DNA of 64,000 nucleotides from Cladobotryum mycophilum (taxonomy: Eukaryota > Ascomycota > Sordariomycetes > Hypocreales > Hypocreaceae): contig CM071590.1 of assembly GCA_036429605.1 (NCBI GenBank), positions 2,170,001 to 2,234,000 on the forward strand. The letters run 5' to 3'. Positions within the stretch are counted from its first letter, which is position 1. Each line of letters starts with the position of its first letter. The notes under the pieces were generated by a model, which worked only from the letters and a program-made list of their open reading frames with translations, was not told the DNA's origin and searched no databases. The position numbers were made by a program, and so were the translations under genes. This document shows, piece after piece, positions 25,422-36,007 of this stretch.

Positions 25422-25675
25422 CTGCTACTACGACGACTATCACTTATTACATACGGCTTCTTACTACCGCTACTGCTGCAGCATGCATTCTGTCAAGGTC
25501 ATGGTCGCGGCGCAGTCAACTTTTGCTAGTGGCAAGGGTCTCCTGCCACAGCAGCAGCTAAGAGCCGGCTAATAGTTGCTTGCTCAATATGCCGACCAAC
25601 ATATCCTCGTCCAGCTTGGAACCCTTGTTCAATGACCATTGGTTTTGGTGCATTGGACCGACGTCACTCGAGTTT

Positions 25676-25716
25676 TTATTTTTATTTTTATTTTCATTTT
25701 CATTTTCATTTTTATC
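25676..25716. repeat. (TTTTTA)/(TTTTCA)n microsatellite
   Basis: Hexanucleotide array in which TTTTTA units change to TTTTCA units; noncoding. Confidence 0.9.
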
Positions 25717-26722
25717 GGTGTTATCGACACCTTGGAACAAGTATCAGAGAGCCTATACGAGTAACAATGTACGCACACATCTCCCTCATCATGCACAATG
25801 CTGGGGCAAAGCAAGGCCAGAGCGGATATCGGGCAAAAATGGGTGTCCTAACAACAACTCGCTTGTGATACTCCAACCAAGCTAGACTACGGATAAGCAT
25901 TCGCTCGCACAAATTCGCATATGCTCCTCCTCCTTCGTACATGGCACAATGAATAATTTCCTACCCCATCTCAGCTTCGGCACTAGTCCCTCTCTAGAGG
26001 CGTATCGGCTAGTGTCGCCACGCCGGATCTGTCTTGGTGACTGAATAATTCCGAGTGCCTCTGCCCCAAAGACGGCCTATCTGCAAAGCACAGGCAGAAC
26101 AAAGCAACGTTCTGATGGCGGCGTCGACAGTGCCAATTTTTCTTTCCCCTGTCTTTGAACCGCCGCAGGTACCGTTTTTGTCGATTTCTGCACGATGATC
26201 CACTTAGTCCTCTGGGGCTCTCTAACCGCATGCCATGCCATCCATGCCTGTTGGTCCGTCTCCTCCTCCTCCTCCCATGTTGAGCAGGGGTGACACACAG
26301 ACCTCCATCCCGAAGTCCAAGACAGTGACTTGTCCTGCCCTCTTTCGGAGCTTATCACCGTTGATTCAGGTACTGAGCAGAAAAGAAGAAACATGGTGCA
26401 TTAGCCGGTGATCGAACGCGTCTGATCCCCCTCGGGTCTCTTCACCCATTGTTGAGTACAAGAATGCCGAGCCCCTCCCCTCTTGTCTCTCGTTATATCC
26501 TCAAACCCGTCCACTCTTTTCCAGCAAGTTTGTCTTCGTTACCGTATAGTCATATCCCTCGTTCATTAATATTTTCCCTCCCTGTCTTTACTTCTTGACC
26601 TTTGTGTCTTATCAATCTTCCCATCTATCCGAACTTCGTGCTCCATATTCTTCAAGAGTGCCCGGTCACTCAACTGCTCCGCTTGTCTTATATATATACA
26701 TACATACGTCGACCCTTGGGAT

Positions 26723-27833
26723 ATGTTCACCGCATTAGAACCCCATCAAACCCGCAGCTCTACACCAGCTAGTTACAAAATGGGCATCAGCACCATCACC
26801 CACATGGACAGCTTCCAGCCCAGGAAGTTGTCTACCGATTTCCTTTCGACGACCCTCCCGAGACTACTAGTGCACCCTCAAACCCCTCCTGAGTCAACAT
26901 CAGGCAGCCCAACCATCAAGCTCGAAGGTGAATATCTCATTGAATCATCCATCTATACTCACAATGGCTAATCCCATTTCAGGTTCTTTCTCATGCACTT
27001 CTCGAGATGGCTCTCCCATTCCTCGCCTCACTCGCCTCAACTCATCTTTGAGCTCTCCAATTAGGCTCCCCAGCCTCGAGGAGTTTGACCAAGGTGTTGA
27101 GGCTCTTGCCAGATCATATGGCTCAGCCCGCCCTTGGACCCCTCCTTCTCCTCTCCCCAGCCTTCGCCGTGCTTCTCTTCTTCCTCAGCCTCTGCCATCC
27201 CTCCAAGCCTACTCACCTCAAGAGTCTTCTTACCCACCTTACTCTATGAATGATCAGTACTTGGGATACCCTTCTCTTGATGGTTACCCTTCCCCACCTC
27301 CCGAGGGCGAGAACCGACACATCAACCAGAAGTACACTACTGAGGAAGGCGACTTCATCATCTACGCTTGGCACGACAAGAAGCTCAAGTGGCAACGCAT
27401 CAAGCAGGACTTTGCTGCCATGTTCGGCAGAACTCCCGAGCGAACCGTCCAGGGCCTTCAGGCCTGGTACTACCGCATGAACCAGCGTATCCCCTTGTGG
27501 GACGAGGAGGGCTGGCTGATCTTCGACAACGAGGAAGACCTCGAGCCCAAGCACATCAGCATCAAGTGTCGCGAGAGGGATAACCAAGACAAGCCTATGG
27601 AGCCTCTCGGCTTGGCACAGCGATACCCAGAGCGAGCTATCCACTACAACTGGGTCGACTCCGACACCAAGCGCAAATCGCGAGACTGGGGTAAGTTTGA
27701 CTCATGAAAAGCCTATGAAAAAGCAAAAAAAACATACATGCTAACTGTTACACTAGCTGCCAAGCGCGCCCTTCAGTACCGTGAGCGCCGAGAGCGAAGA
27801 AAGAGAAAGGAGCAGCGACGCATGAAGCTATAA
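26723..27833 (+). CDS. Myb/SANT-like DNA-binding domain protein
   Basis: Probable nuclear regulator. Exons: 26723-26927, 26983-27690 and 27757-27833; both introns (55 and 66 nt) are phase 1 with good consensus sites (GTGAAT/TTTCAG and GTAAGT with branch GCTAAC and acceptor CTAG). The product is 329 residues. Residues 1-180 are Pro/Ser-rich and disordered. A Myb/SANT-like helix-turn-helix lies near 187-240, with spaced aromatics (AWHDKKLKW, VQGLQAWYYRMN). It is followed by a conserved fungal extension (PLWDEEGWLIFD, RYPERAIHYNWV) and a very basic C-terminal helix (RERRERRKRKEQRR) that can serve as nuclear localisation signal. Similar domains occur in many Pezizomycotina proteins, mostly uncharacterised. 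It converges on IWR1. Confidence 0.8.
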
Positions 27834-28981
27834 GCTACATGTCGTTGATGACTTGAATACGACACGGAGCCCACGACACTTTCTTACGAAGCACGATATC
27901 TGTACAACTATGTTTTCCTTTTCCTTTTCCCATGTATAACACTATCCTGTTTCCTTTGTTGCCGACGCTTATGATCTGATTGAATTTTTTTTGGGTGGCT
28001 ATTCGAACAAAAGCAATTGCTTGCTGGAGCGGAGAGGGAATGGAGATGGGGGCGAAAAAAACTTTGACGATACCCCGTCTTGTATTTTTATTATTATCCT
28101 ATGGGTCGGCGAGCCCTTCCTTGTTTTCTGTGCGCACATATTATTATTAACTAATGAGGAGGACATGACAGTGATGCCCGAACAATATAATGGCTGGCAA
28201 TGCAGTGAGTTTCCTGTACAATAGCTATAGCAAATAACCGGAACTAGTATTATTATTCTTTCTCGAAAGCACTGTGTCTATTTTCGGTGATTGATTGTTT
28301 GATTGCTCTCTGCAAGGAGGAAAGAGTTAGATGAGTCTCCCTGTATCTGTCTCCCTTGTAGATAGATGGAGAATGACTGATGTCAGATTCTTGTGCGTGT
28401 GTCTCTGATTAGGAGATGAGGAAGCCACATTGCAGAAGTTTTTTTTTTTGGGTACGTCAGTCCGTGCGATTTTCATTACGATCAGCGTAGCTACAGTTGT
28501 ATGCGCGGTGTCTGTGTGTTTCATCCGAACACGCGGTAAGGGCGGTCATCACGAGGGAGGGGGAGAAGGGATCTAGACCAAGAGGTTTCAAATCTGAGCT
28601 TGGGAGAGAGAAAGAAAAAAATTCTAGATGCCCGCAAACGGCGTCAAAGTTTCAGGGAGGAGGGGGTTCCGAAATGAAAAAGGGCCAACATGAGACTCGT
28701 GCGCTTCGTACTGTAGAAGGCTGGGCGGTGGTGGTGATACGGTGATAGGTTGATATGGGGTGATTTTGAGTGGCCTATTACGGAGTACATGATCTGTGTT
28801 ACCGAACGCATCATTGAACCTTGCAGCACGTGGCGAACTGCAAGCCATGGTAGCACCGCAGCGTGGGCTTCGGAACATGTGGCGGGCATCAAAGCTTTTT
28901 CTCTCTCTCTTGCTTTGCGGAATGTTTATTTGGAGAACAATGGTTATGTCAAAACGACGAGGGGGTGTTTAGATGTTTCAG
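27834..28981. other. convergent 3' spacer
   Basis: A 1.15 kb gap between the Myb-like gene and IWR1, which meet tail to tail. It carries one TACTCCGTA copy (28779-28787, minus orientation). No gene seen. Confidence 0.6.
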
Positions 28982-30438
28982 CTATTGCCGAGCTGAGGTA
29001 CGTTTCATGAATTCCCGAATGCGGTCCATTCTCGCATCATCATCATCGTCACCTTCCATCAACATGTCGTCGCTATCTTCATTATACTCATCGTCGTCGA
29101 ACTCTTCATCGTCTGAAGCATTGCCGTTGCGGAACATGTAGGCTTGGCGACCAAACTCATCGTCCGAATCAACTTCATCCTCTGGGTAATCGGCTGTGTA
29201 ATGGTTTTCAGCTGCGTTGAAATTGTTAGTCTGTGCTTTCTTCCAGCTTCTCCTTTGCGAGCAAAGCCCCTAGCTGGGGTGTTGTCTCGGGGGACGCAAA
29301 ACTTACCATTTTCATCCTCATCGTCCTCATCAAGGTCTTCGTCCTCGTCTTGCGGAGAGCCATAGAAGAGCTGATTCTCCTTTTCGCCGTCCAAGACCAA
29401 GATACCAATATCAGACGGTGAAATATCCACTGCCATAGAGTGCGCCGGAATTCGAACATATTCCTCAATGATCCAGTCGTCACCATCGCCTTCTTCTTCA
29501 CTAGCATCAGCCATCGGCGTGTCTGCCCCTTCCTTGACCTGTGGGGATGGTACTAGAGGCTGAGGATGGCGGTCCTGGTATCGCTTTTCAGGGGCCTTGG
29601 GTCTAAATTTAGGTTTCTCCGCCTGTTTCTTCTCTTGTTCCATGCTGTGCAGGGTCGCTCCAATCTCATTGAGAACCCATTGGTTCATATCTGCCACTAT
29701 CATGTCCATATCTTGGGTGTGACGATTCGTCACAGATGGCGGCAGGGGGTTGCGGGATGTAGGATCTTGGGAAGCCTCTCGCGAGGCATCTCGAGAACCA
29801 TCCCGACTCCTCTTTGCGACCCCAGGCTTCTTCAGGCGTCTCTCGTCAACAGCTTCAACGGGGCCATTTTTGGGTTCCAAGGCGGCGTTAAGATCCACAG
29901 AAGCCCGAGCGTGTTGAGCAGCAAGGCCTTGACGGGAAGACTTTGGTACTATCTTCTTCCTGCTGCGTTCTATGAACACGGTCGGCCCTAACCTAACCTG
30001 CTTCGAGATACCCGCAGCAGCGCCCGGACCGGATGCTGCCTGGGATAACATAGCTCTCGACACATGAAACTTTCGCTGTTCGGCGTGTTGGGTATCCGTA
30101 GTTTGTATTGTTGGGGTATTCGCAGCAGGTTGGCCAGGGCCCTCAGTATGATCTTGTCTCGAATCGTCGCCGGGCTTGGAGACGTGAATAACGGGTTTGG
30201 CATCATGGCGGGAAACAGCAGGCGCATTGGAGGCGGGAACGGTGGATTCGCGTCGCTGATACACCCAGTTATTCCTACTTCGATGTCTCTTAGTACCTTC
30301 ATCGAGTTCTTTGTCAGGTTAGAGAGTGATGGTCGTATGACGAGGTTGACTGAATCAGGTAAACTGACGGAGAAAGGTGACAGGAGATTCATTGTCCCGT
30401 TTGCGCTTGACACGAATGAGCTGCGGTGGTATAGACAT
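28982..30438 (-). CDS. IWR1: IWR1-family RNA polymerase II nuclear import factor (three exons)
   Basis: IWR1 binds assembled RNA polymerase II in the cytoplasm and directs its nuclear import. Exons: 30438-30369, 30308-29307 and 29211-28982; introns are 60 nt (GTCAGT, branch CTAACC) and 95 nt (GTAAGT, branch CTAACA), both phase 1. The product is 433 residues. It starts MSIPPQLIRVKRKR, the basic import signal expected at the extreme N-terminus, then LDEGTKRHRSRNNWVYQRR across the first junction. The IWR1 core follows after about residue 290 (DDWIIEEYVRIP, then YPEDEVDSDDEFG) with long Asp/Glu tracts, and a basic-aromatic end (RIREFMKRTSARQ). The small 70-nt first exon is easy to miss, and starting at 30264 would drop the import signal. 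It is divergent from the glycogen-binding gene. Confidence 0.88.
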
Positions 30439-31867
30439 TATGAGTAGTTGCAAGACTGGAGAGCAAGCCAGTCAAGCAGAAGCGAATTATGAAGCTATGC
30501 AAAAATCGATGTATGATGTTGATGTTGTGCTGTGTATCGTAGGTAGAGCACAAGATTTTCAATGTTGAGGAAGCTGGTGCAAGGACGTAAATAATTCTGG
30601 AAGCTACAAGGTATGAAGTTGTCGCACAAGGCAGGTACGGATTAACTTTGCTTCTCCACAACCACTTCCGGCAGTACTAGGTAGGTACTTCGTACTTGCT
30701 CCACCAAATACTAGGTACTTAAAATACTCCGCATCAAGGTACCAAGTATAGTAGCATTTCCCCACCCTAAGAATAGCGGAGAGCTGCAACCGTTCGTCAA
30801 ACGCATTCGCATCCAATCCAGTTGCAGGCAGATACGGAGTAATAGGTAGGTAGATGGATGCTCCCGTTCACTCAAGCCGCTACGTACCTCTCCGTATAGC
30901 TTCCAGGCACTTCACGTCCCTACCATACAGGATCCGAACGTTGAGGGAGGCAATGGAGGCAAGTAAAAATAAGCTTTGATTGTTCAATCTTGTCCCTCAA
31001 GACAGAGGCAAGAGGCAAAAAAAGCACGAGGCAAGAGAACCCAAGCGAGCAAGGTTCCAAGTTTATAATAAAAACAAGGCACACAAGCAAGCAAGCAAGC
31101 CATGCTCCAAAACTGCTTTGGATTACTTACTCCGCCCTCTCCTCCAGGTTGTGGCGTCTAAGCATCCCTGTCAATTTCTGATGCCATCTTGAGAGAGAGG
31201 TTCAAGCTACTTGTTCAGCAACTGTTGACATCTAGTCAAGCCACGTACTGGCGACTATTATCTTTTGCACATGCCCGACTTGCCACTCCTCTCTGGTAAC
31301 GGCCCTTCCAATGCTACCCTTTGCCTATTCCCCTTCAGCTACCTACCTACTGCCTACCCAGCACCCAGTAGTATTATTGCATTTACCTATGACTCGTTAC
31401 ATTTATCCGCAAGGTTTTCATTAGAGGCATCCATGGCTGAATTATGCATGCCTGCTTGTTCTTGTACTCGGACGCCCACGTCACCAAACGGTGTCCGTTC
31501 TTCAATCATGACGATTCTATGAACTACCCATATCCTTTCAACCCCCTCCCCCTTCCAAACGCCTCCCCCATCACCCTCCTCCAACCCCCCAACGAAGGCG
31601 CCTTTTGACACTGATTGCCGTTTCACTGGGGGCCATTTATAAGGTGATTTATGCTCTTTCTCGTCCATACTCGCATTTGGACCCCGCATAGCCCATCCCC
31701 TTCCGGCATCTTGTGAAGCGCCTTGCATCTGGGTTCTTTATTTACACGACGCCGCCCTCACTGTCATTCTCTCATCTGATCCCAACGTCAGTCGATCATC
31801 CTTGCAGATCCCTCAACACCGTTTTCCCACACACAAACAACAATACGTCAAGCGAGCAGTATTCAAC
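30439..31867. promoter_or_regulatory. divergent promoter region IWR1 / glycogen-binding protein
   Basis: A 1.4 kb region between two divergent starts. It contains a dense cluster of TAGGTA/TACCTA words (about 30670-30860) and a TACTCCGTA copy (30833-30841, minus orientation). The last 300 bp before 31868 are pyrimidine-rich leader. No gene seen. Confidence 0.55.
30670..30860. repeat. TAGGTA / TACTAGGTAC word cluster
   Basis: Overlapping copies of AGGTA, its complement and TACTAGGTAC within about 190 bp, next to TACTCCGCA and TACGGAGTA. It is not a clean tandem array. Confidence 0.6.
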
Positions 31868-33066
31868 ATGGCGGCTGCAGTCAAGGTTCCATATACCATC
31901 ATCTACAGGAACTCGGAAGCTCAGTCTCCCGTCTTCCTGGCTGGAACCTTTACCAACCCAGAGTGGTTGCTGCAGGAGATGGAACCGTCCTTGGACGATC
32001 ATGGGCAACACGTATTCAAGGCCACAGTTTTCGTTGAACCGGAAAAGGATTATCAATTCAGGTTCAAAATGGGACACCAGGAAGCTTGGATAATTGATGA
32101 GAGCAAGCCTATTAGTAAGTACTGCCAGAGTATTCATTTGCGCAGCATGTTCTAACCTCATCTTCTTTCAAGCCGAGGATGATTCGGGCAGCAGGAACAA
32201 CTTCATGAATGTACCTTTGGATCATCATTCGTCTAGACAGTCATACCTCGCCGCAGCGATGGAAAACGATGGTGAATTGGCATCCAGGTCGATCCAATCC
32301 CAGCCTCAGAAACCATTCATTAGGGTTTCGGATTTGAATGAGAGAACTTCAACCCCCATTGAACAAGTCGCGGCAGTCGCAGCTGAGGTTGCAGATACCG
32401 CCGAGAAGCTCGATGCAGTAAGATAGATGATAAATAAGCAAGGAATACCGGGAGTTGACTCTAACTTTTGTCTAGGAGGAGTCATCGCCACCCCATGTTA
32501 GTGTATCTGGAGGCGAGAGTGAAAATGAGGACGACCTCAAGACCCCTCTCTTTGCCCACGAGTGTTTCGGTGCCTATGAGTTTGTAGACGATGGCTTGGA
32601 CCATGACAACGACTTTGAGTCCCAACAAAGGCGCAACTCGCGAGCCAAGTCCACTGACTATACGATAAATCAGCTGGACTTGAACGACCCTACTCTCGAA
32701 CGATTTCCATCGGAAAAGTCTTCGGTTCTCGATACGTTGCGCAAAATTCAATCAAGCACAAGTGAAGACCAACTTCATCTTGACGACCCGAATTCTAGGA
32801 GAACCAGTGTTGATTCTGCCGATGATATCGTCTTCTCGCCAGCATCGCTGAGTCCGACAACCACCAGAAGACGAGATAACCGCATGTCAACCAGCAGCGT
32901 TCGCAATAGGTCATTGGCTTCTCTCGGCTCCATTGCCGAAGAGCCTAAACCTAGATCTACCGATTCTGCTTCAAGTGCCCATCAAAAGAAAGGTGCCCCG
33001 TTTGGCGGGAAGAATTCAGGGATTGACGACGGTGAAACACTCATGATGAAGAGTGCTAGGGCGTGA
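31868..33066 (+). CDS. AMPK-type glycogen-binding (CBM48) domain protein, MDG1/CRP1-like
   Basis: Exons: 31868-32114, 32173-32417 and 32476-33066, with two 58-nt introns; product 360 residues. Residues 5-90 form a CBM48/AMPK1-CBM fold: VPYTIIYRN, VFLAGTFTNPEW and the closing YQFRFKMGHQEAWIIDE. The rest is a low-complexity acidic and Ser-rich tail, with one conserved-looking patch (LFAHECFGAYEFVDDG). Yeast Mdg1 and Crp1 share an N-terminal domain of this kind and a disordered tail; Mdg1 affects pheromone signalling and Crp1 binds cruciform DNA. Whether this protein binds glycogen is not shown: the domain is truncated relative to AMPK beta and no kinase-binding C-terminal domain follows. It is tandem with MRH4. 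Confidence 0.82.
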
Positions 33067-33555
33067 TACGCTATCAATGGACAGGGTTTTATCATTCTGG
33101 TCCAGGACAGTTCATATTTTATAGATGGATGGTATACAATCAGGTTTCCGCAGCCGGAAGCCTTCGAATACCCATTATGTAGCTCGGATTGATTATATAT
33201 GATTTGGAAATGATAATTGCTTCAACATGGACTGAGCCTGATACACGCTGTGCATCACAATGTGCACGAATATCTTCAATGATGAAATCATTTGACTCCT
33301 AAGTATTCTGATAGATGGCGCATAGGTAAATATAATGCAGCAAGAATCCAAATGCGAAAGTCTTGTGTTGCATGTCCAAAGATCGATCGTCACTCGTATG
33401 TCAATTTAGATGGATGCCCCTCCTACATGCTGAAGTAGGTGGTGGCGGGGTGCAACTCACCACACTAAAGCTCCACTGTGATATGCTGATGTAGAAAAAA
33501 GTTACTACCACCAACTTTTTTTCCAACATCACCAACAAAAATATCATATCCAACC
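33067..33555. other. spacer before MRH4
   Basis: A 489-bp tandem gap with the upstream gene's 3' end and the MRH4 promoter. No gene seen. Confidence 0.6.
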
Positions 33556-35367
33556 ATGCAGCCGTCAGCTGCGAATTGGGTTTGCCTACGGTGCACATCC
33601 GCCACTAGAATCCGTCCAGTTCTAAAAAGCCCCCTGCAACAATGCCTGGGCCAGCGCTTCGTGTCGCTGCGAACAAAGTCACGGCCGTCTCGAATGGTTC
33701 TTGCAGACCAAGTTTATCGAACCCCAGCGTCTCGCGATGATCGCAAGTCCCGCCAAAGAGCCCCAGGTCCCTTTGGTGGTATGAATCGAACAGTTGCAAA
33801 CATAGAACCTCGCCGTCCGCCATCACGGTCTCGTGCCGCATCTCCGAGCAATCGCAACGGGCCTCGAAGGGACGATGAACGCCGACCCAAGGATGATAGA
33901 AAGGCACTCAAGATGCAGCGGGCTTTGGCGACGGTGTCATATAGCAGGCGCACGTCGGTCAAGGAACGTATGCAGGAATACGAATCGTTTGACCAATTTG
34001 ATCTGCTCCCCTCATTGAAAACTGCGATATCAGACGAGTTGTTCAAAGGCATGCTCGACATCAAGCCAACACCCGTTCAAAGATTGGCCATTCCGGCGCT
34101 CCTTGGACAATCAGCGCCAGGCGAGCCAAAGGACCTAAGAAAGGCAAAGAATTCGTTTTTGCTGGCGGCAGAGACGGGTTCGGGGAAGACCCTTGCCTAC
34201 CTATTGCCTGCCATCAATGCGTTGAAGATTGAGGAAGCCCAGGACCCAGAAATCAAGGCATATAAGGAGCGAGTAGCAACTGAAAAGGAGCGGCAGCAAG
34301 CTCCAAGATTCAAGGGCAAACCACTCGAAGAACCCCATCCTAGCATGGCCCGGCCAAAGGTAGTTGTGCTTGTACCTACGGCGGAACTTGCGCACCAGGT
34401 CGGCCGAGTCTCAAAGTCATTATCTCATGTGGCAAAGTTCAAGACAGAAATACTGTCCTCGAATTTAAGGCCTCAGACTATTCAGCGCAATCTCTATGGG
34501 CACACGGGAGTTGACGTCGTTATCTCAACCCCTCACCTGTTGGCATCGGTTGCAGAGTCTGATCCGAATGTCTTGTCTCGTGTGTCTCATTTGATTGTGG
34601 ACGAGGCGGATTCCCTCTTTGATCGAAGCTTTTCTCCCGTCACAATGAGCATCATCGAGCGTTCTACTCCGTCGATGAAGCAATTGATTTGTTGTTCGGC
34701 AACCATCCCACGAAAGTTGAACAACTATCTAGCTACCAACCATCCCAAGATGGAGCGCATCACAACACCCAATCTGCACGCCATCCCTCGACGTGTGCAG
34801 CTCGGCGTGATTGATGTATCCAAGGAACCCTACCGCAATAACAAGGACTTGGCATGCGCCGATGCCATCTACACAATTGGGCGAGAAGCAGCGCTACATG
34901 AAGGACCAATCAAGGATGAAATTGAAGTTCGCCGAATCATAGTTTTCGTCAACGAGCGCGAGAGGACGGAGGAGGTTGCCGAATACCTCCAGTCAAAGGG
35001 TATTGATGCACAAGCCTTGCACAGAGATACGCCAGAGAAGCGTCACGGAGAAGTTCTCGAAACTTTTACGACCTCGGAGCCACTTCGAATTCCTACGCCT
35101 GAAAAAACTCGGCGTACAAGGTCGCTACCAAACGTCAAGGTTCTAGTGGTGACTGATTTGGCTTCCAGAGGCATCGACACGGTGGCCGTACGACACGTTA
35201 TTCTGTATGACGTTCCTCATACTACCATTGATTTTATTCACCGTCTGGGCCGCGCAGGCCGAATGGGCCGGCGAGGAAGAGGCATTGTCTTGGTGGGCAA
35301 CGATGACAGGAAGGATGTTGTCGCTGATGTGAAGAAGAGCATGTTTATGGGCCAGGCGCTTATTTAG
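33556..35367 (+). CDS. MRH4: mitochondrial ATP-dependent RNA helicase MRH4
   Basis: DEAD-box helicase needed for late assembly of the large mitochondrial ribosomal subunit. Intronless, 603 residues. The N-terminus looks like a mitochondrial presequence (MQPSAANWVCLRC, then many Arg and no acids up to about residue 55). A basic disordered linker follows to about 150. Helicase motifs in order: Q-region IKPTPVQRLAIPALL, motif I AETGSGKT (about 200), Ia VPTAELAHQ, II VDEAD (about 349), III SAT (about 379), IV-V region VVTDLASRGIDT, and VI HRLGRAGRMGRRG (about 562). The length matches the family (560-630 residues). Large inserts between motifs I and Ia are typical of MRH4. Confidence 0.93.
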   Translation: MQPSAANWVCLRCTSATRIRPVLKSPLQQCLGQRFVSLRTKSRPSRMVLADQVYRTPASRDDRKSRQRAPGPFGGMNRTVANIEPRRPPSRSRAASPSNRNGPRRDDERRPKDDRKALKMQRALATVSYSRRTSVKERMQEYESFDQFDLLPSLKTAISDELFKGMLDIKPTPVQRLAIPALLGQSAPGEPKDLRKAKNSFLLAAETGSGKTLAYLLPAINALKIEEAQDPEIKAYKERVATEKERQQAPRFKGKPLEEPHPSMARPKVVVLVPTAELAHQVGRVSKSLSHVAKFKTEILSSNLRPQTIQRNLYGHTGVDVVISTPHLLASVAESDPNVLSRVSHLIVDEADSLFDRSFSPVTMSIIERSTPSMKQLICCSATIPRKLNNYLATNHPKMERITTPNLHAIPRRVQLGVIDVSKEPYRNNKDLACADAIYTIGREAALHEGPIKDEIEVRRIIVFVNERERTEEVAEYLQSKGIDAQALHRDTPEKRHGEVLETFTTSEPLRIPTPEKTRRTRSLPNVKVLVVTDLASRGIDTVAVRHVILYDVPHTTIDFIHRLGRAGRMGRRGRGIVLVGNDDRKDVVADVKKSMFMGQALI

Positions 35368-36007
35368 ATGACCACGATCAATGTTGTATAACCCTACATC
35401 CCTACTTTACTATACCCACCTCTTCTATATTGTATACCTACTACTTGTGGGTAATTGGAATGGTTTATCATGGCAGGCAGGGGCTTTGGTTTGGCGCAAA
35501 AAACAGGGGATCGTATGCATGAAGACATGAAATATGTACGATATAAAGGTGATGGAAGAAGAAGAAAAGAAGGGGGAAATAGAAAAGAATGGGGATTCTT
35601 AGTTGCAAATTAGGGAAATCTCCTCCATATAAGATTATGCGTGCTTATGCTGTGCAACATATTACAAGCAGTATCTAAGTGATTGTCCGGCAGTTCTTCA
35701 ACGTTCAAGGCTGGTTTCCGGTAGTTGGCCCAAGCTCCTGGGGTGTGTTTTTAGCGGGTTCTTTCGAGTGGTTGCAGCCTTGCGGGTCAGCTTTCTTCGA
35801 TATCGCGTCCCGACGCGTCGTGGCCTTCAATCCCACCACAAAAATTATTCCATCTTGTCACTGCTAATCTGTTGCATTGCCGCCCAGCCAATATCTTGTC
35901 ACTTCGATAGTGTCGTAGCAATTATTTAATATTTCTTCTTCTTCTTCTTCTGCATTCTTACACTTTGATTTTATTGCACTGCATCCTTTCCTCTTCATTC
36001 TACTACG
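35368..36007. other. spacer with CTT repeat
   Basis: A 640-bp tandem gap. A (CTT)n tract at about 35935-35954 sits within the leader of the next gene. No other gene seen. Confidence 0.6.

Larger units (their letters stand above)
20266..26722. other. 6.5 kb gene-poor region
   Basis: No frame here shows a recognisable domain and most are repeat-driven. The region holds GAT, CTG and TTTTTA/TTTTCA repeats, an eight-base tandem near 23100-23128, and one small candidate frame at 24107-24199. The last 300 bp before 26723 are pyrimidine-rich with a TATATATATA stretch about 25 bp upstream of the next start, which looks like promoter and leader. Noncoding transcripts are possible but not visible by eye. 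Confidence 0.55.

Noticed and set aside
26399..26470. Possible minus-strand tRNA (ends resembling a glycine tRNA acceptor stem and a TTCGA loop)
   Set aside because: The outer five base pairs fit, but the T stem does not pair, the D arm is irregular and no clear anticodon loop forms. At best a decayed copy.
27213..27644. Minus-strand 143-codon frame
   Set aside because: Antisense shadow of the Myb-like gene's middle exon.
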